Below are positions 34,748 through 42,341 of a stretch of 64,000 nt of DNA, one piece after another. A program made the position numbers and the translations under genes. A model generated the notes under the pieces. The model saw only the letters and a list, made by a program, of their open reading frames with translations. It was not told the DNA's origin and did not search any database. How positions within the stretch are numbered: position 1 is the stretch's first letter; every line of letters starts with the position of its first letter. The stretch is from VRUE01 sp963788975. GTDB lineage: Bacteria; Actinomycetota; Thermoleophilia; Solirubrobacterales; 70-9. The stretch spans positions 558,001-622,000 of the forward strand of contig CAWBIJ010000004.1 of assembly GCA_963788975.1 (NCBI GenBank). The letters are read 5' to 3'.

Positions 34748-36163
34748 CTAGCCTCCGTTGATCGGCGTGGTGGTCTCGACCTCAATCCGGGTCCGGTAGT
34801 TCGGGTGGTCGTACATGATCGGAATCGCGTCCACGTCGGTGTTGGCCCTTTCGACGCTGAGGGCGACGCCGAGCCGGTCACCGGCCGGGATCGTATAGGG
34901 GGCTTCGTTGAAGAGCATGGGCAAGCGGATCACTTCCCAAGCGAGCGGCCAGTCTTTGTTTTTTTCCGGCGTGTATTCCCAAAAGCCTTCACCAGTTTCC
35001 TTGTCCGTCAGCCGCGTATCCGTGGCCACCGGCGGTTCCCCGGTTTCGTGACGTTTGAACAGGTAGACGCAGAGCGTGCCTGTGTGCTGGGCTTCTTTCA
35101 GGCTCTGCGTCGAGAGCTCAATCGTCACCTGTTCGCTCATTTTGAAGTCGAACGGCATCGGGTCGGTGACCCAGCGGTGGATCTGGGACTCGGGATTGCT
35201 CGCGCCCGTCGGGTCGTAGTTGCAGCCGGGGCTGTCGTCGCGGCGGATCTGCACGCCCTTGTCCGTGTCCGGCTCTAGGTAGAAGTCGTTCGCGTAGTCG
35301 TAGAGCAGCGGGTTGTTTTTGTCGATCGGGTCAGGGTCGGGAGGGCCGCCGAGCAGCAACGCGTCCGGCGCCCCCAGTTCTTTCCCGGTCTGGAGGCCGC
35401 TGGCGCAGGTGCCTCGCGTGTTGTGAAGGAGGTGGTTGCCGAGGATGGCCTGCCGCACCGTCAGACCACTCACCGCGCAGGGAGTGTCGGAGAGGAAGAA
35501 CTGCTGCGCGGTGACGACGCCGCTCGCTCCGGGAATCGGGTCATTGAGGGCGCTGTCGTCGGGATCGACGAAGTCGGAGGTCACTTCCACGTAGCCCCTC
35601 TCGCCTGACTGGTTGCCAGGCGTGTCGAGCTTCACCGCGACGACGATCTCCTTGTAGTCCTGGGTCCCGGGGCAGGTCGCCGGAGGGCAGCTTGCGTCGT
35701 CGCGCCAGACCACATAGCGGTAGATCTTGCCGCTCACGTCGCCGCTGGAGAAGGAGACCGGGCCCGGGTTGACGATGCCTCCCGTGACGAAGCCGCCCCC
35801 ATAGAGTTCGTCGCCTTCGACGACCATGTCCTCGTAGGCGCTCGGCGGCTCGCGAACGGTGGCGAAGGTGTTGTTGCTGACCCGGTAGTTGGGATTGAGA
35901 GGGCTGCTGATGTAGCCCGGAGTCGCGGTCAGCGCCAGCTGCTCGTTCGAGAGGCTGCGCAGCGTCTCGATCTCCAGCTGGGCGCGGTTCAGCGCCACCT
36001 GCGTCGCCTTCGCCCGCTGCGTGTTCTTGGTCGCGGCGCCGAGCAGGCCGAAAGTCGCCATCGCCCCCATCGCGAGGACCAGAGCCGCGACGACGACCTC
36101 GATGATCGTCAGGCCCGCCTCTCCCCCGGGTCGCTTGATCTCTGCTGCCGTCGCGGTCCGCAT
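34748..36163 (-). CDS. Large minor pilin (PilV/GspI-like leader)
   Basis: 471 residues with a type III signal: cleavage after Gly17 in GGEAG/LTIIEVVVAALVLAMGAM, Glu at +5. The rest is far larger than ordinary minor pilins and contains beta-rich segments (GYVEVTSDFVDPDDSALND, VTIELSTQSLKEAQHTGTL) and several Cys. Such size suggests a pilus-tip or adhesin function. It starts one base after the stop of the PilW-like gene and lies just before pilD. Confidence 0.8.
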   Translation of the reverse strand: MRTATAAEIKRPGGEAGLTIIEVVVAALVLAMGAMATFGLLGAATKNTQRAKATQVALNRAQLEIETLRSLSNEQLALTATPGYISSPLNPNYRVSNNTFATVREPPSAYEDMVVEGDELYGGGFVTGGIVNPGPVSFSSGDVSGKIYRYVVWRDDASCPPATCPGTQDYKEIVVAVKLDTPGNQSGERGYVEVTSDFVDPDDSALNDPIPGASGVVTAQQFFLSDTPCAVSGLTVRQAILGNHLLHNTRGTCASGLQTGKELGAPDALLLGGPPDPDPIDKNNPLLYDYANDFYLEPDTDKGVQIRRDDSPGCNYDPTGASNPESQIHRWVTDPMPFDFKMSEQVTIELSTQSLKEAQHTGTLCVYLFKRHETGEPPVATDTRLTDKETGEGFWEYTPEKNKDWPLAWEVIRLPMLFNEAPYTIPAGDRLGVALSVERANTDVDAIPIMYDHPNYRTRIEVETTTPINGG

Positions 36164-36164
36164 G

Positions 36165-36761
36165 TCAGTTGGTGAGGGTCGCGTTGCGCAGGCTGGCGCC
36201 GTCGCTGACGGTCAGGTTGCTCGGTCCGCTCGGATTGGGAATGCGAAGGCCGACGCCTATGTAGGTGCTGCCTTTGGCAGAAGCAGCCGTCCCGCAGGTC
36301 AGCGTGTCTTTTTCCGTGCTGGGCACGAAGCAGAAGACGCTGCTGCTGTTGATCCCGCTGAAGACTTTCGTCGCCGTGCCGGTGTAGACGCCTTCTTTCG
36401 CCTCGATCCGCGAGCAGTAGGTCGTGGTGCATTCGTAGGTGACCTCGCATTTGATCGCCGGCGTAGCGCTGGACGGCGCGGTTCCTGCGCCGCAGGCGGT
36501 GCGGCGCACGTAGGTGAGGAGGGACACTTTGGACGGCGTCGCGACGTCGACCCGGATGCCGTTGCGGATCTCCCGGGTCAGGCGCTCCAGGACCCAGCGC
36601 GCGCTGGAGACGTTCTGGGCCCGTTTGCTCAACTGCGGCTGGGTCCTCACCGAGCTGATCACCATCGAGCCGACGGCGCCGAGCAGGATCACGCTCATCA
36701 TCGAGGCGACCAGCAGCTCGATCAGGGTCAGGCCGGCCTCGTCTCGGGCGAAGCGCCTCAT
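36165..36761 (-). CDS. Minor pilin (PilW/GspJ-like)
   Basis: 198 residues. Leader MRRFARDEAG/LTLIELLVASMMSVI is cleaved after Gly10 with Glu at +5. A helix (QNVSSARWVLERLTREIRNGI) is followed by a beta domain with Cys pairs (CGAGTAP, CEVTYECTTTYC). The ATG at 36761 overlaps the stop of the preceding repeat-protein gene (ATGA); a longer frame upstream is not used. Probably part of the priming minor-pilin complex. Confidence 0.85.
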   Translation of the reverse strand: MRRFARDEAGLTLIELLVASMMSVILLGAVGSMVISSVRTQPQLSKRAQNVSSARWVLERLTREIRNGIRVDVATPSKVSLLTYVRRTACGAGTAPSSATPAIKCEVTYECTTTYCSRIEAKEGVYTGTATKVFSGINSSSVFCFVPSTEKDTLTCGTAASAKGSTYIGVGLRIPNPSGPSNLTVSDGASLRNATLTN

Positions 36762-39091
36762 CGCGCCACCACCTTGAACTTGCGCCTCTGCGGCGCCGGC
36801 TCCACCACGCCCACCGCGTTGACCGCTTTCACTTGGAAGACGTGACGGCCTATCTTCAGCTGCCGGAGCTTCGTCGGCGAGCCACAGCCTCGCCACCGCC
36901 CGCGGTCGACCTTGCAGCGAAAGCTGGTTCCCTCCTGGCCGGTCGAGTCGGTGAAGCGGAAGACGGGACGGCGCGCCAGCGTCTTGCCGGCCGGGGCGAA
37001 GGTGATGCGGGTCTGGGGAGTCACGTAGACGACCCCCGATTTGCCACCGCCTTTTTTGCCGCCGCCGGAGCCGCCCCCGGTACCACCTGAGCCACTTCCG
37101 CCAGATCCTTCACCCGGTGGTGGAGGCGGCGGCGGAGGCGGCGGAGCGCTTTCCTGCGTGTAGGTGACGGAGTTCGAGCAGACAGAGGTGTCGCCGCTTT
37201 CGTCGGTGGCGGTGACGCGGAAGCTCGTCGTCGAGCCCGCCGCGACCGTTGTCGCGATGCCCCCGCCGCCGAGCTGCGTCGCGGTCCCGGTCGCGACCAC
37301 CTCGCCGGAGCAATCCGGTGTCGTATAGACCTTGATCGCGGTGTCCGGATCGGACTGACCGACGATCGCCGGGGTCGTCGATTCGCCCGGCGAGTCCGGG
37401 TTGATCCCGGTCAGCACGGGTGTCGAGGGGCCCAGTTCCACTGAGTTGCCGGTCGAGACCAGCCGCGTCTGGGTTGCCTCCCGCTCGTAGATGTCGAGCT
37501 CGGAGTCGCCGTCACCTTCGGTCAGCCGCTCGGTGGTCTGGAAGAAGACACGTGCGCCGTCGTTCGAGGCGGCCCTGAAGATCGCGTCGCATCCGCCGGG
37601 GGCCGTTGGGCAGAAGACGCCCTCGGTCGAGACCAGGGTCGTGGTCGAGTCGTCCAGATCGTGAACGTAGATGTCGGCATTCGAGTCGCCATCGTCACTG
37701 GTCAGTTGCTCGATGCTGGAGAAGAAGACTTTGGATGCGTCGGCCGAGATGTCGTTGAAGATCACGTCTACGGCGTCGTTGCCGCAGCTCGGCCCACAGG
37801 ACACGGCGCCACCGGAGACGAACGACGGCGCTCCGCCGCCGATCTCCTGCTCGTAAACGTCAGCGCTGCCGTCGGTGTCCGAGGGGCTGAGGTTCTCGGT
37901 CGTCGTGAACACCACTTTCGTCCCGTCGTCGGTGGCGGCGCCGAAGGTCGAGCCGCAGCACTCCCCCGAGGTGACCAGGCTCGGTGCGCCTCCCTGCCAC
38001 AGGTAGACGTCGGTGGCGTCGTTCGTATCGCCACCGACCAGCGACTCGTCGGTTTTGAAGAAGACTGTGGAGCCGGTGTTGGAGGCGGCGGCGAAGTTTG
38101 CCGGTTCCGCCTCGGTCCCGCCGGAGACCAGGGTCAGCGCTCCCCCGGCCCGCCGGTAGACGTCGTTGCCGCCGTCCGCGTCGCCCGGCACCAGTCCCTC
38201 TTTGGTTTCGAAGAAGACGATCGCGCCGTTCTGCGAGCTGCCCTTGAAGACCGCGTCGGCGGAATCGTCGTTGCCGCAGGAAGGTGCGCAACCGGCGTCT
38301 CCCTGGGTAACCAGAGTCGTCGGCCCACCAGGCAGGGCGCGCGCATAGATGTCGATCGCGGTGTCGGTGTCAGCGTCCGCCAGCGACTCGAACGTCGCGA
38401 AGAACGCGGTCGAGCCATCGCCGGAGAGACCGCGCATGGTGGCGGTCTCATCGCTGTTGCCGCAGGCAGGCGCGCATGACGCTTCGCCCGCCGAGACGAG
38501 CGTCGTCGTCCCCGCGTCCAGATCGCGCCGGTAGATGTCCGTCGCGCTGTCGGTGTCGATTGCGACGAGCCGCTCGTCGGTGGAGAAGAAGGCGGCAACG
38601 CCATCGTCACTGGCATTTTTGAAGCTGGCGTCGGCGGCGCCGTTGCCGCAGCCGGGAGCGCACCCGGCACCGCCCTGGCTGACGAGCACGGTGACGCCTT
38701 TCGCAAGGTCGCGGAGGTAGACGTCAGCAACCTGGTCGGTGTCGGTTGCGACGAGCCGCTCGTCGGTGACGAAGAAGACCTGCGTCCCGTCACCGGACGC
38801 CCGGCTGAAGAAGGAGTCGAAGGCGTCGTTGCCGCCTATCGGCCCGGTCGAGATCTCGCGTGTCACGTAGCTGCCGACCACGGGGTCGAGGGAGCGCATG
38901 TAGACGTCCCGCCGGCTGTCGGTGTCACCGGAGACGAGCTTGTCGGTGGTGGTGAAGAAGGCGACTTTCCCATCCGCCGAGATGCCCTCGTAGTTGGCGG
39001 GGACGGCGGCGGCGAGCGGAGCGAAGATCGCAAATGCCAGGATCGTCGCGAAGGTCGCGAGAAAGACAGGTGTCGAGTAGCTGGGCGGCAT
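36758..39091 (-). CDS. Exported beta-propeller-like repeat protein of the pilin operon
   Basis: 777 residues. A signal peptide (FLATFATILAFAIFAPLAAA) is followed by about ten tandem repeats of 55-62 residues with the consensus DTDS-TDIYxRDL-GxTTLVS-CAPxCGN-DGxxxFFxT-ExL, like TolB/WD40-type propeller blades with a disulfide-capable CAPxCGN loop. Then come an Ig-like domain (residues ~575-650), a Pro10/Gly-Ser-rich flexible linker, and a C-terminal beta domain (ITFAPAGKTLARRPVFRFTD). It sits between pilA and the minor pilins, so surface display or a pilus-linked adhesin is inferred. Confidence 0.75.
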   Translation of the reverse strand: MPPSYSTPVFLATFATILAFAIFAPLAAAVPANYEGISADGKVAFFTTTDKLVSGDTDSRRDVYMRSLDPVVGSYVTREISTGPIGGNDAFDSFFSRASGDGTQVFFVTDERLVATDTDQVADVYLRDLAKGVTVLVSQGGAGCAPGCGNGAADASFKNASDDGVAAFFSTDERLVAIDTDSATDIYRRDLDAGTTTLVSAGEASCAPACGNSDETATMRGLSGDGSTAFFATFESLADADTDTAIDIYARALPGGPTTLVTQGDAGCAPSCGNDDSADAVFKGSSQNGAIVFFETKEGLVPGDADGGNDVYRRAGGALTLVSGGTEAEPANFAAASNTGSTVFFKTDESLVGGDTNDATDVYLWQGGAPSLVTSGECCGSTFGAATDDGTKVVFTTTENLSPSDTDGSADVYEQEIGGGAPSFVSGGAVSCGPSCGNDAVDVIFNDISADASKVFFSSIEQLTSDDGDSNADIYVHDLDDSTTTLVSTEGVFCPTAPGGCDAIFRAASNDGARVFFQTTERLTEGDGDSELDIYEREATQTRLVSTGNSVELGPSTPVLTGINPDSPGESTTPAIVGQSDPDTAIKVYTTPDCSGEVVATGTATQLGGGGIATTVAAGSTTSFRVTATDESGDTSVCSNSVTYTQESAPPPPPPPPPPGEGSGGSGSGGTGGGSGGGKKGGGKSGVVYVTPQTRITFAPAGKTLARRPVFRFTDSTGQEGTSFRCKVDRGRWRGCGSPTKLRQLKIGRHVFQVKAVNAVGVVEPAPQRRKFKVVAR

Positions 39092-39136
39092 CGTTGATCT
39101 ATCGGCAAATCAAGCGATTCGCTTAGGCCAAAGCGC

Positions 39137-39167
39137 GAGGGGCGAGCCAGAAACCGGCTCGCCCCTC
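39137..39167 (-). terminator. Strong hairpin after pilA
   Basis: Perfect 12-bp inverted repeat GAGGGGCGAGCC / GGCTCGCCCCTC with a 7-base loop, 44 bases after the pilA stop. No U-run follows on the minus strand, so it is more likely a partial terminator or mRNA-stabilising end that raises pilA over downstream genes. Confidence 0.6.
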
Positions 39168-39210
39168 GGCACTTCACGCTTGGCTAGGCCGAAGCGGTGC
39201 GATCAGGAGA

Positions 39211-39678
39211 TCACTGGCTCCAGTTTTCGCTAGCGGGACAACCACCACCTACTGGTGCACATTTGAAGGTGAAGGTTCCTTTGTTGTTGTCGACCCAGAA
39301 TTTTCTGGAGTTGGTGGATTTCGAGGTGACTCGGTAGCTATCGGCATCCGGTACACCCGCTCCACCTGAGTCAGTGATTTCGAGACTCGCGCTACTGAGC
39401 GTAGGCTCAATCGCCGTCAGTTTGCCTGCGACCTCGGAGCCGGCATATGTGCCGTTGTCGGTGAAGTAGGTCTCGATCGCGACCTGCGCGCTGTGCGCGT
39501 ACTCCTTGGCCTTGGCATCACCGGCCTTCTCGCGCTGGTTGAAGAATGCAGGCAGCGCGATCGCGGCCAGGATTCCTAGGATGAGCATGACGACGAGGAG
39601 CTCGATCAGCGTGAAGCCGGCCTCCCTGTCGCCGTTGAGCCGGGCGCCAACCTTGGCCCGGAGATTCTGGAGAAACAT
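39211..39678 (-). CDS. pilA: Type IV major pilin
   Basis: 155-residue prepilin. The leader ends at Gly21 (GDREAG/FTLIELLVVMLILGILAAIALPAF), with Glu at +5 as required for assembly. The globular part (AHSAQVAIETYFTDNGTYAG, then a beta sheet) ends with a Cys pair (FKCAPVGGGCPASENWSQ) forming the D-region loop typical of pilins. An AGGAGG lies 8 bases before the ATG. The 5' leader carries a c-di-GMP-I riboswitch at 39746-39834. Confidence 0.95.
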   Translation of the reverse strand: MFLQNLRAKVGARLNGDREAGFTLIELLVVMLILGILAAIALPAFFNQREKAGDAKAKEYAHSAQVAIETYFTDNGTYAGSEVAGKLTAIEPTLSSASLEITDSGGAGVPDADSYRVTSKSTNSRKFWVDNNKGTFTFKCAPVGGGCPASENWSQ

Positions 39679-39745
39679 TAGGTACCTCCTATGGTCCTAA
39701 TCGTTTGCGCCAGAGCCCCGTGTGAAGCCACGTGGTGTCTGTCGA

Positions 39746-39834
39746 CCCCGGTGGTAGCCCGGCTGACTCCCAGGTGGGAGTCCCGACGGCTTTGCGCCCC
39801 CGCTTCGCAGCGGGTTTGCCTTTTGCACCGAGGC
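39746..39834 (-). promoter_or_regulatory. c-di-GMP-I (GEMM-I) riboswitch in pilA leader
   Basis: Minus-strand leader of pilA. The order of elements matches GEMM-I: P1 strand CGGTG, then AAAAGGCAAACC, a P2 hairpin capped by GCGAAG (a GNRA-like loop), GCGCAAAGCC, a second hairpin (GACTCCCACCTGGGAGTC), GCCGGGCTACC and the P1 partner CACCG. The invariant GGCAAACC and CGCAAAGCC segments are both present. It ends about 70 bases before the pilA start. The remaining leader (39679-39745) has the Shine-Dalgarno but no clear intrinsic terminator, so translational control is possible. Confidence 0.92.
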
Positions 39835-39970
39835 ACTGGCAGATTCATCACAAGGGGCTAATCGACCGCTCGCCCGTGACCTTGATCCCCGAAATTAGGA
39901 TTTCTTCCCCCAAAAACTCAGGCCGATGCACGATTTGGCCGTCAAACCGGCTGCCCAGAGTGCGCTGGAC

Positions 39971-41263
39971 CTAAGGACCGAGCAGAGCGGCGGGGACGAC
40001 GGCGATGCCATCGGGTCGCCGGTAGGCCTCGGGGCCGGTGGTGACGAGCGCCGCGTCGAGCAGATCGTCCCCGATCCGCTCGGCAAGCCATCGCAAGTGC
40101 CGGACATCCTCGTCGTCGACGCTACGCGCGAGCTTGACCTCGAAAGCGACGATCCGCCCGTCCCCTCGGTCGAGGATCAGGTCCACCTCGTGCTCGCCGC
40201 CCCGCGTCCGCAGGTGGGCCACCCGCCCAGCCTCAACGGCCTGAGCGTAGACCCTCACCGAGAGGGTGACGAGGGACTCGAAGAGCGCTCCCAGGAAAGG
40301 CGCATCGCGAGGAATCGACGGTCCTACGGGATCCCCGCTCAGTAGCGCACCAGCGTCGACACCGAGCAAGCGCGCGGCCAGCGCCGGATCGACAAGCTGG
40401 TGCTTGGGAGGAAGGGCCAAGCGCCGGATGTGACTGCGAGTGGGCGCCCATGGAGGGACAGGGTCGAGGACCCAGAGCCGTTCCAGCGCATCGCGATAGG
40501 GCGAGGTGGTGGTCCGGGCGGGCTTTTCGTCTTGACCGGCGGTGGCCGCGTCGCGAATCTTCTCGAACGAGGCGGTGGTCGAGGAGGCGGCCGCGTACGC
40601 GGCCATCCAGCGTCGCAACCCCTCGGCGTTGCGCACCTGCCGACCCAGCTCATCGGGAAAGTCGCGCTCGACGATCCTGCGCAGGTAGCCGTCGAGCTGG
40701 ACACGCAGTGGCCGATCGGCGAGCCCTCGCAATCCCGGGAATCCAGAGCGGAGGATCTCGTCGACGTAGTCCTCGAGATTCCAGTCCGTCCGGCCCCCGA
40801 TCGCAACCCTCCCGCCGGTGAGCAGCTCCCGCATGCTGACGGTGGACTCATCGCCGGATCGCTCGGCCAGCGAAAGCGGGCGCATCCGCAGCGAGACGAT
40901 CCTCCCCGCCCCCGAGTGCATCGGCGGCTGAGCGGGGGAGGCCGAACCCGCCAGCAGGAACTGCCCGGCGCTCGCTCCCGCGTCGACCCGACGGCGGACC
41001 AGGTCCCACATCTCGGGCACGCGCTGCCACTCGTCGATCAGCACCGGCGGCGGGTCGCCGAGCAGCCGCGCCGGATCGGCAACGGCGACGCTCCTGCGAC
41101 CGGGGTCGTCCAGAGCATGGACGGTCGCCGCCCTGCGAGAAGCCGTGGCAGTCTTGCCCACCCCTTTCGCCCCCTCGAGCGCGATCGCGGGAAGCGCCGC
41201 CGCGAGCTCGTCTAGCTCCTCATCGATGATGCGAGGCAAATAGTCGGCGCCAGCACTCTCCAC
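39971..41263 (-). CDS. AAA ATPase with DUF4143 (restriction-endonuclease-like) domain
   Basis: 430-residue protein of a widespread accessory family: N-terminal P-loop ATPase (IALEGAKGVGKTATASRRA; Walker B PVLIDEWQRVP; sensor FLLAGSAS) and C-terminal DUF4143 nuclease-like domain (GGEHEVDLILDRGDGRIVAFEVKLARSVDDEDVRHL, containing an E-x-K core). The start is GTG at 41263. The biological role of these proteins is not established; they are common in mobile or defence-rich regions. It separates the pilBTC and pilA parts of the T4P locus. Confidence 0.85.
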   Translation of the reverse strand: MESAGADYLPRIIDEELDELAAALPAIALEGAKGVGKTATASRRAATVHALDDPGRRSVAVADPARLLGDPPPVLIDEWQRVPEMWDLVRRRVDAGASAGQFLLAGSASPAQPPMHSGAGRIVSLRMRPLSLAERSGDESTVSMRELLTGGRVAIGGRTDWNLEDYVDEILRSGFPGLRGLADRPLRVQLDGYLRRIVERDFPDELGRQVRNAEGLRRWMAAYAAASSTTASFEKIRDAATAGQDEKPARTTTSPYRDALERLWVLDPVPPWAPTRSHIRRLALPPKHQLVDPALAARLLGVDAGALLSGDPVGPSIPRDAPFLGALFESLVTLSVRVYAQAVEAGRVAHLRTRGGEHEVDLILDRGDGRIVAFEVKLARSVDDEDVRHLRWLAERIGDDLLDAALVTTGPEAYRRPDGIAVVPAALLGP

Positions 41264-41340
41264 GACCGCAAGACTACCATATGGACGCCTTCTAGACTCT
41301 AGCTTGGACGGCTATTGCACTGCCTAAAGGACGCTATGTC

Positions 41341-41373
41341 CCGGCCACATGAACGATGTAATCCGGACACATG
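41341..41373. repeat. Short direct repeat, possible IS-end remnant
   Basis: CCGGCCACATG (41341-41351) and CCGGACACATG (41363-41373), 22 bp apart, inside a non-coding stretch of 155 bp between the ATPase gene and the antitoxin remnant. The layout recalls terminal regions of IS3/IS481-type elements, but no transposase or second end is present. Nothing else is recognised in 41264-41418. Confidence 0.25.
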
Positions 41374-41418
41374 GGGGATACGGCCTGACAGCGACCGCCC
41401 GGTAGACGAGCCGTCCGG

Positions 41419-41613
41419 CTACAGGCGCTCCTCGCGCAGCTCGTCGAGGACCTCGAGGCTGGGCGGACCCACCGCGGGCGGCGTCTGTGAACTCCGGACG
41501 CACAAGAGATCGCCGCGAGGCATGGTCGCCTGGCGCTCCGCCACGAAACGCGCGATCGGCGAGTCCGCCGGATCCGACGGCTTGGGTGAGCAACCATTCT
41601 CCATGTGGATCAC
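41419..41613 (-). pseudogene. Phd/YefM-type antitoxin, C-terminal remnant
   Basis: 64-codon ORF whose last 45 residues fit the C-terminal toxin-binding part of actinobacterial Phd-family antitoxins: PIARFVAERQ, MPRGDLL, PPSLEVLDELREERL. The N-terminal DNA-binding half is missing, and no toxin gene follows. It lies 12 bp after the vapC stop on the same strand, so it probably marks an older toxin-antitoxin module eroded next to the present one. Confidence 0.45.
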
Positions 41614-41625
41614 CGTAGCGGGGCT

Positions 41626-42024
41626 TCACGCCGAAACGAGCGTGAGGCACTCGTCGGAGCTGGTTAGCGCTGCCATATCGGCCGGATCCGAGGTGATGAC
41701 GGCCGCTTGGTGCTCCAGGGCGCAACAGACGACGTGGGCGTCGGCTACGTCGCTAGCGCCGCGGGCGCCGAGCCGCTCGCCCACTTCCTTCGCGCGCAGC
41801 TCGTCGAGCGAGTCGCTCTCTGCAGCCGCGATCAGCATGGCCAGCGAGGCCGATCGTGGCCCGCCGCGCCAGACCTGGGCCAGGGCGCTCGCCGGGACGA
41901 CGATTCTCACGTCGGTCGCAGCCGGCCACTCAAGGAGCGCTCTAATCCGCTGCGCCCCCCGCTCGAAGGCGATCAATCCTCCTGCGTCGAGGACGACATC
42001 TTCTCCCGGAGGACCCTCTTCCAT
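41626..42024 (-). CDS. VapC-like PIN-domain toxin
   Basis: 132-residue PIN-domain protein from the ATG at 42024 (an ATG at 42039 is also in frame). VVLDAGGLIAFERG carries the first acidic metal ligand; RIVVPASALAQVWRGG, SDVADAHVVCCALEHQAAVITSDPADMAAL hold the remaining Asp ligands. PIN toxins are Mg-dependent ribonucleases. Its start overlaps the antitoxin gene by about 50 bases, more than usual. Confidence 0.8.
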   Translation of the reverse strand: MEEGPPGEDVVLDAGGLIAFERGAQRIRALLEWPAATDVRIVVPASALAQVWRGGPRSASLAMLIAAAESDSLDELRAKEVGERLGARGASDVADAHVVCCALEHQAAVITSDPADMAALTSSDECLTLVSA

Positions 42025-42248
42025 TCTCTGGCCGCCCATTCCCTCGCCTCCTCGCTAATCGGTCCGTGTTCAAGCTCAGAAAGCCGGACAGCCTCGCGCA
42101 GGGCCTGCGCCTTCCCGCCCGCGCGAAGCGCGGCTTCGATCGCGGCCGACAGGTTGGGCGATTTGCCGGCCTTGACCTCAGCGCGCGCAACCTCGAGCGC
42201 CTCCGGCTCGATCGAGATCGTGACCCGCTCTTTCATACGAAGCATCAT
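41973..42248 (-). CDS. Ribbon-helix-helix type antitoxin (VapB-like)
   Basis: 91-residue protein: RHH-like DNA-binding N-terminus (MKERVTISIEPEALEVARAEV), helix (SPNLSAAIEAALR), then an acidic/aromatic C-terminal tail (EEAREWAAREWKRVLREK) that would wrap the toxin. It precedes and overlaps the PIN toxin, the standard antitoxin-first order, and would autoregulate the pair. An internal ATG at 42236 (MKERV) is an equally good start. Confidence 0.75.
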   Translation of the reverse strand: MMLRMKERVTISIEPEALEVARAEVKAGKSPNLSAAIEAALRAGGKAQALREAVRLSELEHGPISEEAREWAAREWKRVLREKMSSSTQED

Positions 42249-42263
42249 ACGCCTTCTTCGTTC

Positions 42264-42281
42264 CCCGACTTCACCGTCGGG
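42264..42281. terminator. Short hairpin between pilC and VapBC pair
   Basis: CCCGAC-6-GTCGGG inverted repeat in the 93-bp gap after pilC; no U-run. Possible weak terminator for the pilBTC transcript. The rest of the gap holds nothing recognisable. Confidence 0.3.
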
Positions 42282-42341
42282 ACGCTAGAGAGGCCCGTCG
42301 CACACGTGGGGCGCGCAAATGTGCCTACTTCGAGCCGAAGC

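Noticed and set aside
36758..39091. DNA-level tandem repeat as a separate mobile or CRISPR-like feature
   Set aside because: The ~180-bp periodicity follows the protein repeats; the DNA copies are diverged and explained by coding sequence.
41324..41725. 133-codon minus-strand ORF across the antitoxin remnant
   Set aside because: It is out of frame with both the Phd-like C-terminus and vapC and has typical shadow composition.
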